From the NCBI RefSeq assembly GCF_020616555.1, contig NZ_CP085173.1:6216001-6280000 (forward strand): a DNA stretch of 64,000 bases. Direction: 5' to 3'. This DNA comes from Streptomyces longhuiensis (lineage in GTDB: Bacteria > Actinomycetota > Actinomycetes > Streptomycetales > Streptomycetaceae). The notes beneath the pieces were generated by a model. That model ran no database searches, was not told the origin of the DNA, and saw only the letters and a list, made by a program, of their open reading frames with translations. Both the position numbers and the translations under genes were made by a program. Within the stretch, counting starts at the first letter, position 1, and every line of letters begins with the position of its first letter. Below are positions 18,207-27,774 of this stretch, one piece after another.

Positions 18207-19532
18207 ATGCGCACGGTTCCGCCGGTGGCCCTCGGCTACGTCCTGTGCGCGGCCGGCGGCGCCCTCGCGTGCCTGGCACCCGCCGCGGGCCCGGCCACGC
18301 CGTGGCCCGCCGTCGGGCTCCTCGCCGTCCTCTACACGGGATGCGAGCACGCGGGCCAGTGCCGCGTGATCGGGCGGCGCGTACCCAAGGGCATGGGCAC
18401 GTTCTTCCCCGTGCTGCTCGCCGGAGCGTTCCTCCTGCCGCCCGCGGCGGCCGCGCTCGTCGCCGTGCCCGGAGCGCTCATGGCGCGCACCGACCGGCGC
18501 CCGGCCGGCCTGCGCCGCGTCTGGCGCGCCGCCCAGCTCGCCCTCGCCACCTGGGCCGCCGCCCGCGTCCACGGGGCGCTCGGCGGCACCGCGGCCGTCT
18601 CCGCGCCCCACTTCCCGTACGCGCTCGTGCCCGCCGGAGCGGCCGTCCTGGTCTTCTGCGCCGCCCTCGCGCTGCTCGACGGCGGCATCCTCGCCACCGC
18701 CGAACGCGTCCCGCTGCGCGCCGCCTGGCGCGGCCTCTTCCCGCGCGCCCTCGGGCCCGTCGCCGTGCACGGCCTCGCGGGCCTCATGATGGCCGTCCTG
18801 TGGCGCAGCCCGTACGGCCCCTTCGCCGCGCTCCTCGTGCTGCTGCCGATGTACATCTCCTGCTGGGTGTTCGCCCAGTACCACCGAGAGCGCGCCGCCC
18901 ACCAGGAGACGATCCGGGCCCTCGTGCAGGCCGTCGACATCAAGGACGGATACACACGCGGCCACAGCGAGCGGGTCGGCCAGGCGTCCATGATGATCGC
19001 CCGCGAGCTCGGCATGGCGGACGAGCGCGCCGAGGTCCTGCGGTTCGCCGGGATCCTGCACGACGTCGGCAAACTCGGCGTACCCACCCGCCTGTTGCGC
19101 AAGGACGGCCCGCTGACCCCCGAGGAGCGGCGCATCATCGAACTGCACCCCGAGTACGGGCACGAGATGGTGCGCGGGATCGGGTTCCTGGGGGAGGCGC
19201 GGGCGGCGATCCTGCATCACCACGAGCGGATGGACGGCAGCGGGTACCCCTACGGGCTCACGGGGCCGCAGATCCCGGAGTTCGCGCGGGTCGTGGCGGT
19301 GGCGGACGCGTTCGACGCGATGACATCCACCCGGTCCTACTCGCGGGCCCGGCCCGTCGACGTCGCGCTCGCCGAGCTGTCCCGGTGCGCGGGCGCGCAG
19401 TTCGACCCGCAGATGGTCGGCGCGCTGGTGCGGGCGCTCGGGCGGCACGGGTGGCACCCCGCCGTGACCGCGGACGAGGCCGCCGCACAGGTGCCCGGGG
19501 CGCGCGTCGCGCGGCGGGCGGCCCCGCGGTGA
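18207..19532 (+). CDS. Membrane HD-GYP domain protein (putative c-di-GMP phosphodiesterase)
   Basis: A 441-residue protein: about six N-terminal hydrophobic segments (residues 5-225), then an HD-GYP domain. The metal motif reads H-D-V-G-K-L-G-V-P and the GYP motif H-H-E-R-M-D-G-S-G-Y-P-Y-G, with the intervening H-P-E and H-H-H residues present, so the catalytic set looks complete. HD-GYP enzymes hydrolyse c-di-GMP (or cGAMP in some bacteria); the substrate here is inferred. GGGGAGGGGG precedes the ATG. Its TGA overlaps the GTG of the next gene, a degenerate relative, so the two are coupled. Confidence 0.9.
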   Translation: MRTVPPVALGYVLCAAGGALACLAPAAGPATPWPAVGLLAVLYTGCEHAGQCRVIGRRVPKGMGTFFPVLLAGAFLLPPAAAALVAVPGALMARTDRRPAGLRRVWRAAQLALATWAAARVHGALGGTAAVSAPHFPYALVPAGAAVLVFCAALALLDGGILATAERVPLRAAWRGLFPRALGPVAVHGLAGLMMAVLWRSPYGPFAALLVLLPMYISCWVFAQYHRERAAHQETIRALVQAVDIKDGYTRGHSERVGQASMMIARELGMADERAEVLRFAGILHDVGKLGVPTRLLRKDGPLTPEERRIIELHPEYGHEMVRGIGFLGEARAAILHHHERMDGSGYPYGLTGPQIPEFARVVAVADAFDAMTSTRSYSRARPVDVALAELSRCAGAQFDPQMVGALVRALGRHGWHPAVTADEAAAQVPGARVARRAAPR

Positions 19533-20809
19533 CGTGGACGCGGTCCCCGGGTCCGGGAAGCGGCCGGGCCCGCACCACGGTCGCGGCCGTCCAGGGCCTC
19601 GCAGTCGTGCTCACCGCCGTCTCCCTCGGAGCCACCGTGTGGAACGGCGTCGAGGAACCCGGGACGGCGCTCGCCTTCGGCGTGCTCATCGCCGTCGGTG
19701 AACTCGCCCGCTGGGGATCACCCGGAGGGGACCGGGAGCCCGCGCCTCTGGGGTCCGCCGGCGCGCTCGCGTACGCGCTGCTCGGGGAGACGGAGGGGCA
19801 GGCGACGCATCACGGAGCGTTCCAGGTCGTCGCCGTCTGCGTCGCGGCCGCGCTCGTCGGCTCCGTACCGCACCTCGCGCTCGGACACGGCCCGTCCGCC
19901 GACCACATGGCGCGGCGCGCCCTGACCGTCGCCTTCGCCGCCGTCTGCTTCCAACCCCTTTACAACCAGGGCAGGTTCGGCGCCTGGGTCGGTGACGGCG
20001 CGGCCTACGCGCTGCTGCTCGTCGGGCTGCTCGTCCTGACCGCGCTGTGCGACGCCGTCCTGGCCGCGGTCATGGCGCACGCCCGTACCGGCTGGCCGTT
20101 CGGGCCGCTGCTCAGGGACGAGCTGCGGGCCATGAGCGGCATCGGCTCCGCGGTGTGCGCCACCGGCGCGGTCATCGCCCTCGCCGTGGCCGTCGCCGGA
20201 CTGTGGGCGCTGCCCGTCTTCTGCCTGCCCCTCCTCCTGACCCAGCTCGCGTTCCGCCGGTACGCCGCCGTGCGGACCACGTACCGGCAGACGATCACCT
20301 CGCTGGCCCGCGCCACCGAGATCGCCGGGTACACACCCCAGGGCCACGCCCTGCGCGTGGCGGCGCTCAGCCGCGCCGTGGGCCGTGAGCTGGGACTCTC
20401 CGAGTCCGACCTCACCGTCCTGGAGTACGCGGCCCTCATGCACGACATCGGGCAGCTGTCCCTCGTCGACCCGGTGGCCGACGGCGCCACCGCCGCCCTG
20501 CCCGCCCAGGAGCAGCGCCGCATCGCGCTGCTCGGCGGGGCCGTCGTGCGTCAGACGGGCGTGGACGCGGAGGTCGCCGTCGTCGTCGAGCGTCAGGCCG
20601 ACCCCTACCGTGAGCAGCCGCTCACCGCGCGCATCGTCCGCACCGCCAACGCATACGACGAGATGGCCCGGGGAGAAGGCCCCCAGGGCCCCCTCACCGC
20701 CCTGGAGCGACTGCGTCTGGCCACGGGGCGCGACTACCAGCCCGATGTGGTGGAATCCCTGGCCAGGGTCGTGTCGAGGGGCGGGGTGACCCTGCCTCCG
20801 GCTGGGTAA
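19529..20809 (+). CDS. Membrane HD-domain protein, degenerate HD-GYP paralogue
   Basis: A 426-residue protein with the same plan as its upstream neighbour: N-terminal membrane segments (about residues 15-240) and a C-terminal HD domain. H-D-I-G-Q-L keeps the HD pair, but the G-Y-P region reads V-V-V-E-R-Q-A-D-P-Y and the second His cluster is missing, so c-di-GMP hydrolysis is unlikely. It may be a regulatory partner. The GTG at 19529 overlaps the previous stop by four bases. The much longer open frame upstream (from 18095) is a GC-shadow of the first gene. Confidence 0.85.
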   Translation: MTWTRSPGPGSGRARTTVAAVQGLAVVLTAVSLGATVWNGVEEPGTALAFGVLIAVGELARWGSPGGDREPAPLGSAGALAYALLGETEGQATHHGAFQVVAVCVAAALVGSVPHLALGHGPSADHMARRALTVAFAAVCFQPLYNQGRFGAWVGDGAAYALLLVGLLVLTALCDAVLAAVMAHARTGWPFGPLLRDELRAMSGIGSAVCATGAVIALAVAVAGLWALPVFCLPLLLTQLAFRRYAAVRTTYRQTITSLARATEIAGYTPQGHALRVAALSRAVGRELGLSESDLTVLEYAALMHDIGQLSLVDPVADGATAALPAQEQRRIALLGGAVVRQTGVDAEVAVVVERQADPYREQPLTARIVRTANAYDEMARGEGPQGPLTALERLRLATGRDYQPDVVESLARVVSRGGVTLPPAG

Positions 20810-20959
20810 CCCATGGGTAATGAGCGGCTGTCCGGCCGTACGTGGTTGGATGCGAAGAAGAGGATGTCCGGGCGCCCAGGCCCCGGCCGTGCTCCTTGGG
20901 GGAAGGCCCCCCGAGGGCACTGTGCCCCGGACCGACAGGCGGGAATGCAGGCGGGAATC

Positions 20960-21940
20960 GTGAGGATCTTCGGCAAGGGACGGCACCGGCCCTCCGCCTC
21001 ATGGCGGCAGGCCACCGATCGGGCGTTCACGCTCATCGGCGACGGCCGGTACGAGGACGCCGGGGCCCTGCTCACCCGGGCCGCCGACCTCGAGCCGTGG
21101 CTGTCGGAGTCCTGGTTCAACCTCGCGCTGCTGCACAAGTTCCGGCACGACTGGGAGCAGGCGCGGGCCGCGGGTCTGCGTGCGGTGGCCCTCCTGGACC
21201 GCGAGAGCGGCGCCCCCGACTGGTGGAACGTCGGTATCGCGGCCACTGCCCTGCAGGACTGGCCGCTCGCGCGGAGGGCCTGGCAGGCGTACGGACTGAA
21301 GGTGCCGGGCGGTGCGACCGCCGCCGGTGAGCCGACCGGCATGGATCTGGGCAGTGCCGCCGTGCGGCTCTCGCCGGAGGGCGAGGCCGAGGTGGTGTGG
21401 GGGCGCAGGCTCGACCCCGCCCGCATGGAGGTCCTGTCCATCCCGCTGCCGTCCTCCGGGCGCCGCTGGGGCGAGGTCGTGCTGCACGACGGAGTGCCCC
21501 ACGGGGAGCGGACGACGGCCGCCGGGCACTCGTACCCCGTCTTCGACGAGATCGAGCTGTGGGCCCCCTCGCCCGTCCCGACCTGGGTCGTCCTCCTGGA
21601 GGCGGCGACCGAGGACGACCGGGACGCCCTGGAGCAGCTCGCTTCCGACGCCGGTTTCGCCGCTGAGGACTGGTCGTCCTCCGTGCGGCTGCTGTGCCGG
21701 ATGTGCTCCGAGTCGCGGATGCCGTCCGACGAGGGCGACGGCCGGCACCCGGACCCGCACGACCACAGCGAGCCCGGACATCCCGGGCCGCTCGGTCACC
21801 GCACGGACGGCCAGCTGTGGGTTCCCGAGCGCGAGTGCGGTGTCGCGGCTCCCGCGTCGCTCGTGCGGGGTCTGCTCGACGGCTGGGTCGCGGACAGCCC
21901 GGACTCCAGGGACTGGCGGGACCTTGAAGAGGTCTGCTGA
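20960..21940 (+). CDS. TPR-repeat protein of unknown function
   Basis: A 326-residue soluble protein. Residues ~10-110 form two or three tetratricopeptide repeats ([16 protein letters not shown]); the remainder is a domain I do not recognise, ending with a Trp/Asp-rich tail, with two Cys (C-R-M-C) and a His/Asp/Gly-rich stretch in the middle. I prefer GTG 20960 because AGGCGGG lies 5 bases upstream; ATG at 20945 and 20813 are in frame. It sits between the HD protein pair and def, all rightward. Confidence 0.78.
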   Translation: MRIFGKGRHRPSASWRQATDRAFTLIGDGRYEDAGALLTRAADLEPWLSESWFNLALLHKFRHDWEQARAAGLRAVALLDRESGAPDWWNVGIAATALQDWPLARRAWQAYGLKVPGGATAAGEPTGMDLGSAAVRLSPEGEAEVVWGRRLDPARMEVLSIPLPSSGRRWGEVVLHDGVPHGERTTAAGHSYPVFDEIELWAPSPVPTWVVLLEAATEDDRDALEQLASDAGFAAEDWSSSVRLLCRMCSESRMPSDEGDGRHPDPHDHSEPGHPGPLGHRTDGQLWVPERECGVAAPASLVRGLLDGWVADSPDSRDWRDLEEVC

Positions 21941-22005
21941 CCGGTCCCCGTAGGCTGTACCCCGGAAAATTTGTCGCAGCAGGTACCGGAAGGCGTACGT
22001 CGGAC

Positions 22006-22656
22006 ATGGCGCAGCAGGACACCGAGCACGAGCACGCCGGAGTGCTCCCCGTGGACGACGAGGGCTTCGTCCTCGACACCGAGGACAACGCCGCCCGCGA
22101 GGAGGCCGCCGTCGCGCGCGGCACGTCGCGGCCGATCACCGTTGTCGGGAACCCCGTCCTGCACAAGGAGTGCAAGGACGTCACCGAGTTCGGCGACGAG
22201 CTCGCGCAGCTGGTCGACGACATGTTCGCCAGCCAGCGCACCGCGGAGGGCGTGGGCCTCGCCGCCAACCAGATCGGCGTCGACCTGAAGGTCTTCGTCT
22301 ACGACTGCCCGGACGACGACGGTGCGCGCCACACCGGCGTGGTCTGCAACCCCGTGCTCCAGGAGCTGCCCGCGGACCAGCGCCGCCTCGACGACTCGAA
22401 CGAGGGCTGCCTGTCCGTGCCGACGGCGTACGCGCCGCTCGCGCGTCCCGACTACGCGGTGGTGACCGGGCAGGACGAGAAGGGCAACCCGATCAAGGTC
22501 CGCGGCACCGGCTACTTCGCGCGCTGCCTCCAGCACGAGACGGACCACCTGTACGGGTACCTGTACATCGACCGCCTCTCCAAGCGCGAGCGCAAGGACG
22601 CCCTGAAGCAGATGGCCGAGGGCACCCCGCGCTACGAGGTCGTCCCCAACGACTGA
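22006..22656 (+). CDS. def: Peptide deformylase
   Basis: A 216-residue metalloenzyme that removes the N-formyl group from nascent proteins. All three motifs are present: [13 protein letters not shown] (metal Cys) and Q-H-E-T-D-H (HExxH metal site). An N-terminal acidic extension of about 40 residues precedes the catalytic domain. Actinobacteria usually carry several def paralogues. Two initiator tRNA genes, the other half of formyl-Met metabolism, lie about 18-20 kb upstream in the same window. Confidence 0.95.
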   Translation: MAQQDTEHEHAGVLPVDDEGFVLDTEDNAAREEAAVARGTSRPITVVGNPVLHKECKDVTEFGDELAQLVDDMFASQRTAEGVGLAANQIGVDLKVFVYDCPDDDGARHTGVVCNPVLQELPADQRRLDDSNEGCLSVPTAYAPLARPDYAVVTGQDEKGNPIKVRGTGYFARCLQHETDHLYGYLYIDRLSKRERKDALKQMAEGTPRYEVVPND

Positions 22657-22695
22657 GCGGGAAGGGCCCGTTGGGGCCCGAGCGCACCGAGTGAC

Positions 22696-22747
22696 ACACG
22701 AGCGGCGTCCGGCCGGATTTCCAACTGACCGGGCGCCGCTCGCGTGT
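22696..22747 (+). terminator. Hairpin after def
   Basis: ACACGAGCGGCG (22696-22707) pairs with CGCCGCTCGCGTGT (22734-22747) with one bulged base; a second CCGG/CCGG pairing lies inside. The 322-bp gap 22657-22978 holds this hairpin and, to its right, the promoter region of the terpene synthase, where I see no clear -10/-35. Confidence 0.65.
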
Positions 22748-22978
22748 TCGGGGCCCGGGCCACCCCGGCGGTCAGGTGTGCGAACCGGACCGGCCGTGGA
22801 TGATCCAGAATCAGTCATCTAAGGGGACTTTTCCGGCGCGTGGGGGGAGTGGGGGGAGCAAATCCGTTCCCAGAACGGTCAGTTGTGGTGCTGAATAGAA
22901 AGTGCGGGGATACGCAACGGCGCGCGCCCGGCACAGCACAGGGGCGCACGCCATCAGGCGGCTGAGAGGGGTTTGTTC

Positions 22979-24079
22979 GTGCCTGCTTTCTCACACAGCA
23001 CTTCACGGACTCGGGTGCAGACACAGACACAGACGCAGACAGCGGTCCCACCGGCGCTGGCACTACCGGTGATCGAGGAGGCGTTTCCTCGCAACCTGCA
23101 TCCGTATTGGCCAAAGCTCCAGGAGAAGACGCGGTCCTGGCTGCTCCAAAAGCGGCTCATGTCGGCCGACAAGGTGGAGAAATATGCCGATGGCCTTTGC
23201 TACACCGACCTCATGGCGGGCTACTACATAGGAGCCCCCGACGACCTCCTCTCCGCGATTTGCGACTACAGCGCGTGGTTCTTCGTCTGGGACGACCGCC
23301 ACGACCGTGACGTGATCCACGGCCGGGCCGGCGCCTGGCGACGCCTCGCCGTCCAGCTCCACGCGGCACTCGAGGCGCCCCAGCTCCATCTGCACCACAA
23401 GGACCCACTGGTGGCCGCGTTCGCAGACAGCATCGTCCGCCTGAACGGCTCCCTCACCCGTTCATGGAACGCCCGGTTCGCCCGCCACTTCCACGTGGTG
23501 ATCGACGCGTACGACCAGGAATTCCGGAACCGGACCTCGGGAACGGTGCCCACGGTCGAGGAGTACATCGAACTCCGAAGGAACACCTTCGCGCACTGGA
23601 TATGGCTCGATCTCCTCGAGCCGACCGCGCAGTACGAGCTCCCGAAATGGGTGCTCGAAAGCCCCGCATACCGGCGGGCCGCGCTCGCGTGCCAGGATTT
23701 CGCCGCCTGGTACAACGACCTCTGCTCGCTGCCGAAGGAACTCGCGGGCGATGAACTCCACAACCTCGGGATAAGCCTCATCCAGCACGAGGGACTTTCC
23801 CTCGAAGTGGCCGTGGAAGAAGTCCGCCGAAGGGTCTGCGAATGCATTACCGAATTCCTGGAGGCCGAGCCCGAAGTTCTGCGAATGGCGGACGAGGCGG
23901 CCGACGGGACTTTAGCGGGCGAGAGCCTCGCGGTGGCACTCAGGTCGTGCGTCTCCAATATGCGGAACTGGTTCAGTTCCGTGTACTGGTTCCACCATGA
24001 GTCGGGCCGCTATCAGGTGGACAGCTGGGACGACCGCGCCACTCCTCCGTACATCAGCGACCAGGCAGGTGACGAATGA
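22979..24079 (+). CDS. Epi-isozizaene synthase (class I sesquiterpene cyclase)
   Basis: A 366-residue terpene synthase that cyclises farnesyl diphosphate to the tricyclic sesquiterpene epi-isozizaene. The Asp-rich motif D105-D-R-H-D109 is the distinctive form of the S. coelicolor enzyme; the second metal site is N246-D-L-C-S250-L-P-K-E254. Long stretches ([22 protein letters not shown]) match the S. coelicolor sequence as I remember it. GTG 22979 is preceded by GAGAGGGG; TTG 22973 is a weaker start. Leu312 is encoded by TTA, so translation should need the bldA tRNA. It overlaps the P450 gene by four bases. Confidence 0.95.
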   Translation: MPAFSHSTSRTRVQTQTQTQTAVPPALALPVIEEAFPRNLHPYWPKLQEKTRSWLLQKRLMSADKVEKYADGLCYTDLMAGYYIGAPDDLLSAICDYSAWFFVWDDRHDRDVIHGRAGAWRRLAVQLHAALEAPQLHLHHKDPLVAAFADSIVRLNGSLTRSWNARFARHFHVVIDAYDQEFRNRTSGTVPTVEEYIELRRNTFAHWIWLDLLEPTAQYELPKWVLESPAYRRAALACQDFAAWYNDLCSLPKELAGDELHNLGISLIQHEGLSLEVAVEEVRRRVCECITEFLEAEPEVLRMADEAADGTLAGESLAVALRSCVSNMRNWFSSVYWFHHESGRYQVDSWDDRATPPYISDQAGDE

Positions 24080-25455
24080 GCGTCGAATCGGCAGAATCCT
24101 CGGTTCCGGCCGTCGTGGAGCCCGGTGAGCGGCGCACGCCGCCGTACGCAGGCGGCGGCGCGCCCCTCCTCGGGCACGCCTGGAACCTCGTGCGCGACCC
24201 CCTCGCCTTCGTCGCGGGACTGCGCGGCGACGGCGACCTGGTCCGCCTCAGGCTCGGCCCGAAGACGGCGTACGCGGTCTGCGACCCCGACCTCGTGGCC
24301 GCGCTCCTCAAGAGCCCCGACTACATGGTCGGCGGCCCCCTGTGGGAGACCCTCGGAGTCCTCCTCGGCAAGGGCGTGGCGACCAGCAACGGCCCCATGC
24401 ACCGGCGCCAGCGGCGCACCATCCAGCCCGCGTTCCGGACCGACCGCATCGCCGATCACGCGACCGTGATGGAGGAGGAGGCGCGCGCCATGGCGGCGCG
24501 CTGGAAGCCCGGCGACACGGTCGACATCGGCGCCGAGGTGTTCCGCACCGCGGTCCGCATCGTCGCCCGCTCCGTCCTGCACGTCGACTCGGTCGACGAG
24601 CGCGCCGACCGGCTCAGCTCCTCGCTGCACACGGTCTTCAGCGGCCTGTACCGGCGCATGGTCCTGTCCGTCGGACCCTTCTACCGGCTGCCACTTCCGG
24701 CCAATCGCCGTTTCGAGCGGGCGTTGGCCGATTTGCATCGGCTGGTGGACGAGATCATTGCCGAGCGGCGCGCATCCGGCGTCAATCCGGGTGATCTGCT
24801 CGCGGCATTGCTCGGCGCCGAGGACGAGAATGGCGAAACGGTCGGCGAGCAGGAGGTGCACGACCAAGTCGTCTCCCTCGTCGTGGCCGGCGCGGAGAAT
24901 GTCGCGTCGACCCTCACGTGGACGTTCCAGCTCCTCGCGGAACACCCCGAGCAGGAAAGCCGGTTGCACGAGGAGGTTGAATCCGTGACGGATGGCCGCC
25001 CCGTCGCATTCGCCGACCTCAAGGGCCTAATCCACACGCGCAATGTCATCACGGAGGCGATGCGCATACGGCCCGCCGTATGGATATTGACGCGGCAGGC
25101 CGCCGTCGATACCGAGCTCGGCGGCTATCACATTCCGGCCGGTGCGGACATCGTCTACAGCCCGTATGCGATGCAGCGCGATCCGCGGTCCTTCCGTGAC
25201 CATCTGGAGTTCGACCCCGACCGCTGGCTTCCGGAGCGCGCCGCGGAAAGCCGGCAGAGCGCGATGATGCCGTTCAGCGTCGGCAACCGGAAGTGCCCCG
25301 GCGATCACTTCAGCATGGCCGAACTGGCCATCATCCTGGCCACGGTGGCGCCCCGCTGGCGGCTGGTTCCGGTCGCGGAGACGGACAGCACGGCCCGCAT
25401 CGGGATCACGCTCCAGCCCAAGCGGGCGCTGCTGCGGGTGGAGGCACGTGCGTAG
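24076..25455 (+). CDS. Cytochrome P450, CYP170A family (albaflavenone synthase)
   Basis: A 459-residue P450 that oxidises epi-isozizaene through albaflavenol to the antibiotic albaflavenone. The haem-thiolate motif is F-S-V-G-N-R-K-C with Cys407; the E-x-x-R motif is E-A-M-R; P-x-x-F-D-P-D-R-W is also present. The I helix reads A-G-A-E-N (271-275), with Asn where most P450s have Thr. S. coelicolor CYP170A1 also has a moonlighting farnesene synthase site; the acidic stretch E-D-E-N-G-E here may be the counterpart but I cannot judge it. ATG overlaps the cyclase TGA. A ferredoxin partner is not encoded nearby. GC is patchily lower (about 24700-25150). Confidence 0.93.
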   Translation: MSVESAESSVPAVVEPGERRTPPYAGGGAPLLGHAWNLVRDPLAFVAGLRGDGDLVRLRLGPKTAYAVCDPDLVAALLKSPDYMVGGPLWETLGVLLGKGVATSNGPMHRRQRRTIQPAFRTDRIADHATVMEEEARAMAARWKPGDTVDIGAEVFRTAVRIVARSVLHVDSVDERADRLSSSLHTVFSGLYRRMVLSVGPFYRLPLPANRRFERALADLHRLVDEIIAERRASGVNPGDLLAALLGAEDENGETVGEQEVHDQVVSLVVAGAENVASTLTWTFQLLAEHPEQESRLHEEVESVTDGRPVAFADLKGLIHTRNVITEAMRIRPAVWILTRQAAVDTELGGYHIPAGADIVYSPYAMQRDPRSFRDHLEFDPDRWLPERAAESRQSAMMPFSVGNRKCPGDHFSMAELAIILATVAPRWRLVPVAETDSTARIGITLQPKRALLRVEARA

Positions 25456-25530
25456 CCGCGACGCTCACGGATGTGCGGGGGGCCGGTCCGCCGGCTCCCC
25501 GCGAGACCGGCCCGATCCACCCGCAGGGCC

Positions 25531-26493
25531 CTAGGCCGCGGACCGTACGCGGAACGTGCGGCGGAAGGCGTTGGGTGTCGTGCCCAGCGCCTTCATGAAC
25601 TGATGCCGCATCGCCGCCGCGTTGCCGAACCCGGCCCGCCCGGCGATCGAGTCCACCGTCTCGTCCGTCTGCTCCAGCAACTCCTGTGCCAGCAGCACCC
25701 GTTGGCGAAGCAGCCAGCGGTACGGCGTCGTGCCCGTCTCCTGCTGGAAGCGGCGCGCGAAGGTGCGCGGCGACATCAGGGCGCGCGCCGCGAGCTCCTC
25801 GACCGTGAGCGCCTCGTCCAGATGCGCCGCCATCCACGCCAGTACGCCCCCCACGGTGTCGCAGGGAGTGACGGGCAGCGGGCGCTCCACGTACTGGGCC
25901 TGCCCGCCGTCGCGGTGCGGCGGGACCACCATGCGGCGGGCGATGGCGTTGGCGACCTCGGAGCCGTGCTCCGTGCGGACGATGTGCAGGCAGGCATCGA
26001 TGCCGGCGGCGGTCCCCGCCGAGGTGATGACCGGCCCTTCGTCGACGTACAGGACGTCGGGGTCGACGCGGGTGCGCGGGAACGCGACGGCGAGCTCGTG
26101 CGCGTACCGCCAGTGCACCGCGCACCGGCGGCCGTCGAGCAGTCCGGCCTCGCCGAGCACGAACACCCCCGAGCAGACGCTCAGGACGCGCGCGCCCCGG
26201 TCGACGGCCCGGCGGAGCGCGTCGAGCAGCTCGGGAGGGTAGCCCTTGCGGACGCGGCCCGCCGCGGGGACGGCGATGAGGTCGGCCTCGTCGAGCCGCT
26301 CCAGGCCGAACGGGGTGGAGATCGTCATGCCCGGCACATGGGTGGCCAGGTCGGGCCCCTCGGCGGACACCGCCGCGAAGTCGTACACGGGCAGCCCGGC
26401 ATCGCTGCGGTCGAGTCCGAACACCTCGCAGATGACGCCGAGTTCGAAGGGATGCACACCGTCGAGCAGCACTGCGGCCACGTTCTTCAGCAT
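25531..26493 (-). CDS. GlxA-family AraC-type regulator (DJ-1/PfpI + HTH); NrdS-like candidate
   Basis: A 320-residue regulator: N-terminal DJ-1/PfpI-like domain (about 3-190) with the nucleophile-elbow-like Cys in V-L-S-V-C-S-G, and a C-terminal AraC double helix-turn-helix (about 215-312; S-P-R-T-F-A-R-R-F and A-G-F-G-N-A-A-A-M-R). In S. coelicolor an AraC-like gene named nrdS follows nrdAB in an operon. This gene has the same orientation and neighbourhood but is separated from nrdB by 267 bp containing a small gene on the other strand, so whether it is NrdS or a regulator of that divergent gene is open. Confidence 0.85.
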   Translation of the reverse strand: MLKNVAAVLLDGVHPFELGVICEVFGLDRSDAGLPVYDFAAVSAEGPDLATHVPGMTISTPFGLERLDEADLIAVPAAGRVRKGYPPELLDALRRAVDRGARVLSVCSGVFVLGEAGLLDGRRCAVHWRYAHELAVAFPRTRVDPDVLYVDEGPVITSAGTAAGIDACLHIVRTEHGSEVANAIARRMVVPPHRDGGQAQYVERPLPVTPCDTVGGVLAWMAAHLDEALTVEELAARALMSPRTFARRFQQETGTTPYRWLLRQRVLLAQELLEQTDETVDSIAGRAGFGNAAAMRHQFMKALGTTPNAFRRTFRVRSAA

Positions 26494-26587
26494 GCCGTCC
26501 AGTGTGCCGCAGGCTTGGCAGTAATTCGAGGGTCAGTGACAGTCCTGCCACTGCCGGATGCGTCCGCGGGGGACGAGAGTGGAGGAC

Positions 26588-26764
26588 ATGAACACAGCGA
26601 TGAACTACCTCACCGTCCTCTTCGTCCTCGCCCTCCTGGCCGCCCCGTCCCTGTTCGGGATCGCCCGCGACCGCCGGATCGACCGGCAGCTCCGGCAGGC
26701 CGGTCAGGCACGGCGGGACGCCGAACGCCCGTCCCGCCATGCCGAGTTCACAACCGTCGCCTAG
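26588..26764 (+). CDS. Small single-span membrane protein
   Basis: A 58-residue protein: about residues 5-25 form one hydrophobic helix, followed by a strongly basic and polar tail (R-D-R-R-I-D-R-Q-L-R). The ATG at 26588 is preceded by GGAGG. It is divergent from the GlxA/AraC gene (94 bp between starts) and convergent with nrdB, whose stop it overlaps by four bases. Divergent regulator-target organisation is likely. Function unknown. Confidence 0.65.
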   Translation: MNTAMNYLTVLFVLALLAAPSLFGIARDRRIDRQLRQAGQARRDAERPSRHAEFTTVA

Positions 26765-27774
26765 AAGTCCTCGTCGAACCCGACCGAGCCCTCGACCGCG
26801 ACCTGGTACGCCGACGGCCTGCGCTCGAAGAAGTTCGTCAGTTCCTGGACGCCCTGCAGCTCCATGAAGGAGAAAGGGTTCTCCGAGCCGTAGACCGGCG
26901 CGAAGCCGAGGCGCTGGAGGCGCTGGTCGGCGACGCACTCCAGGTACTGGCGCATCGAGTCGGTGTTCATGCCGGGAAGGCCGTCACCGCACAGATCGCG
27001 GGCGAACTGGAGCTCGGCCTCGACCGCCTCGCGCAGCATTGCGACGACCTGCTCCTGGAGCCGGTCGTCGAACAGGTCCGGCTCCTCCTTGCGGACGGTG
27101 TCGACGACCTCGAACGCGAACGACATGTGCATCGTCTCGTCGCGGAACACCCAGTTGGTGCCGGTCGCGAGGCCGTGGAGCAGGCCGCGGCTGCGGAACC
27201 AGTACACGTAGGCGAACGCCCCGTAGAAGAACAGGCCCTCGATGCACGCGGCGAAGCAGATCAGGTTGAGGAGGAAGCGGCGGCGGTCCGCCTTCGTCTC
27301 CAGGCGGTCCAGTTTCTCGACCGAATCCATCCACTTGAAGCAGAACTCGGCCTTCTCGCGGATGGAGGGGATCTCCTCGACCGCGTCGAACGCGGCCGCA
27401 CGGTCCTCCGGATCGGGGAGGTAGGTGTCCAGGAGGGTCAGGTAGAACTGGACGTGCACGGCCTCCTCGAACAGCTGGCGCGACAGGTACAGGCGCGCCT
27501 CGGGGGAGTTGATGTGCTTGTACAGCGTCAGGACCAGGTTGTTCGAGACGATCGAGTCACCCGTCGCGAAGAACGCGACCAGACGGCCGATCATGTGCTG
27601 CTCGCCCGGCGACAGCTTCGCGAGGTCGGCGACGTCCGAGTGGAGGTCGACCTCCTCGACGGTCCAGGTGTTCTTGATCGCGTCCCGGTAGCGCTCGTAG
27701 AAGTCCGGGTAGCGCATGGGACGCAGGGTCAGCTCGAAGCCCGGGTCGAGCAGGTTCTTGTTCTCGCTGGTCAT
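26761..27774 (-). CDS. nrdB: Class Ia ribonucleotide reductase beta subunit
   Basis: A 337-residue R2 subunit that carries the diiron-tyrosyl radical cofactor. Carboxylate and His ligands are visible in F-F-A-T-G-D-S, E-E-A-V-H-V-Q and R-D-E-T-M-H-M-S-F. The C-terminal F-D-E-D-F tail is the segment that docks on NrdA. ATG 27774 shares one base with the TGA of nrdA (TGATG), so the genes are tightly coupled. Expression follows the shared leader with NrdR boxes and a cobalamin riboswitch. Confidence 0.95.
   Translation of the reverse strand: MTSENKNLLDPGFELTLRPMRYPDFYERYRDAIKNTWTVEEVDLHSDVADLAKLSPGEQHMIGRLVAFFATGDSIVSNNLVLTLYKHINSPEARLYLSRQLFEEAVHVQFYLTLLDTYLPDPEDRAAAFDAVEEIPSIREKAEFCFKWMDSVEKLDRLETKADRRRFLLNLICFAACIEGLFFYGAFAYVYWFRSRGLLHGLATGTNWVFRDETMHMSFAFEVVDTVRKEEPDLFDDRLQEQVVAMLREAVEAELQFARDLCGDGLPGMNTDSMRQYLECVADQRLQRLGFAPVYGSENPFSFMELQGVQELTNFFERRPSAYQVAVEGSVGFDEDF

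Noticed and set aside
18095..19528. N-terminal 478 codons of the frame that ends with the degenerate HD protein
   Set aside because: This part overlaps the intact HD-GYP gene out of frame and is Arg/Pro/Ala-rich; the GTG at 19529 coupled to the preceding stop is the real start.
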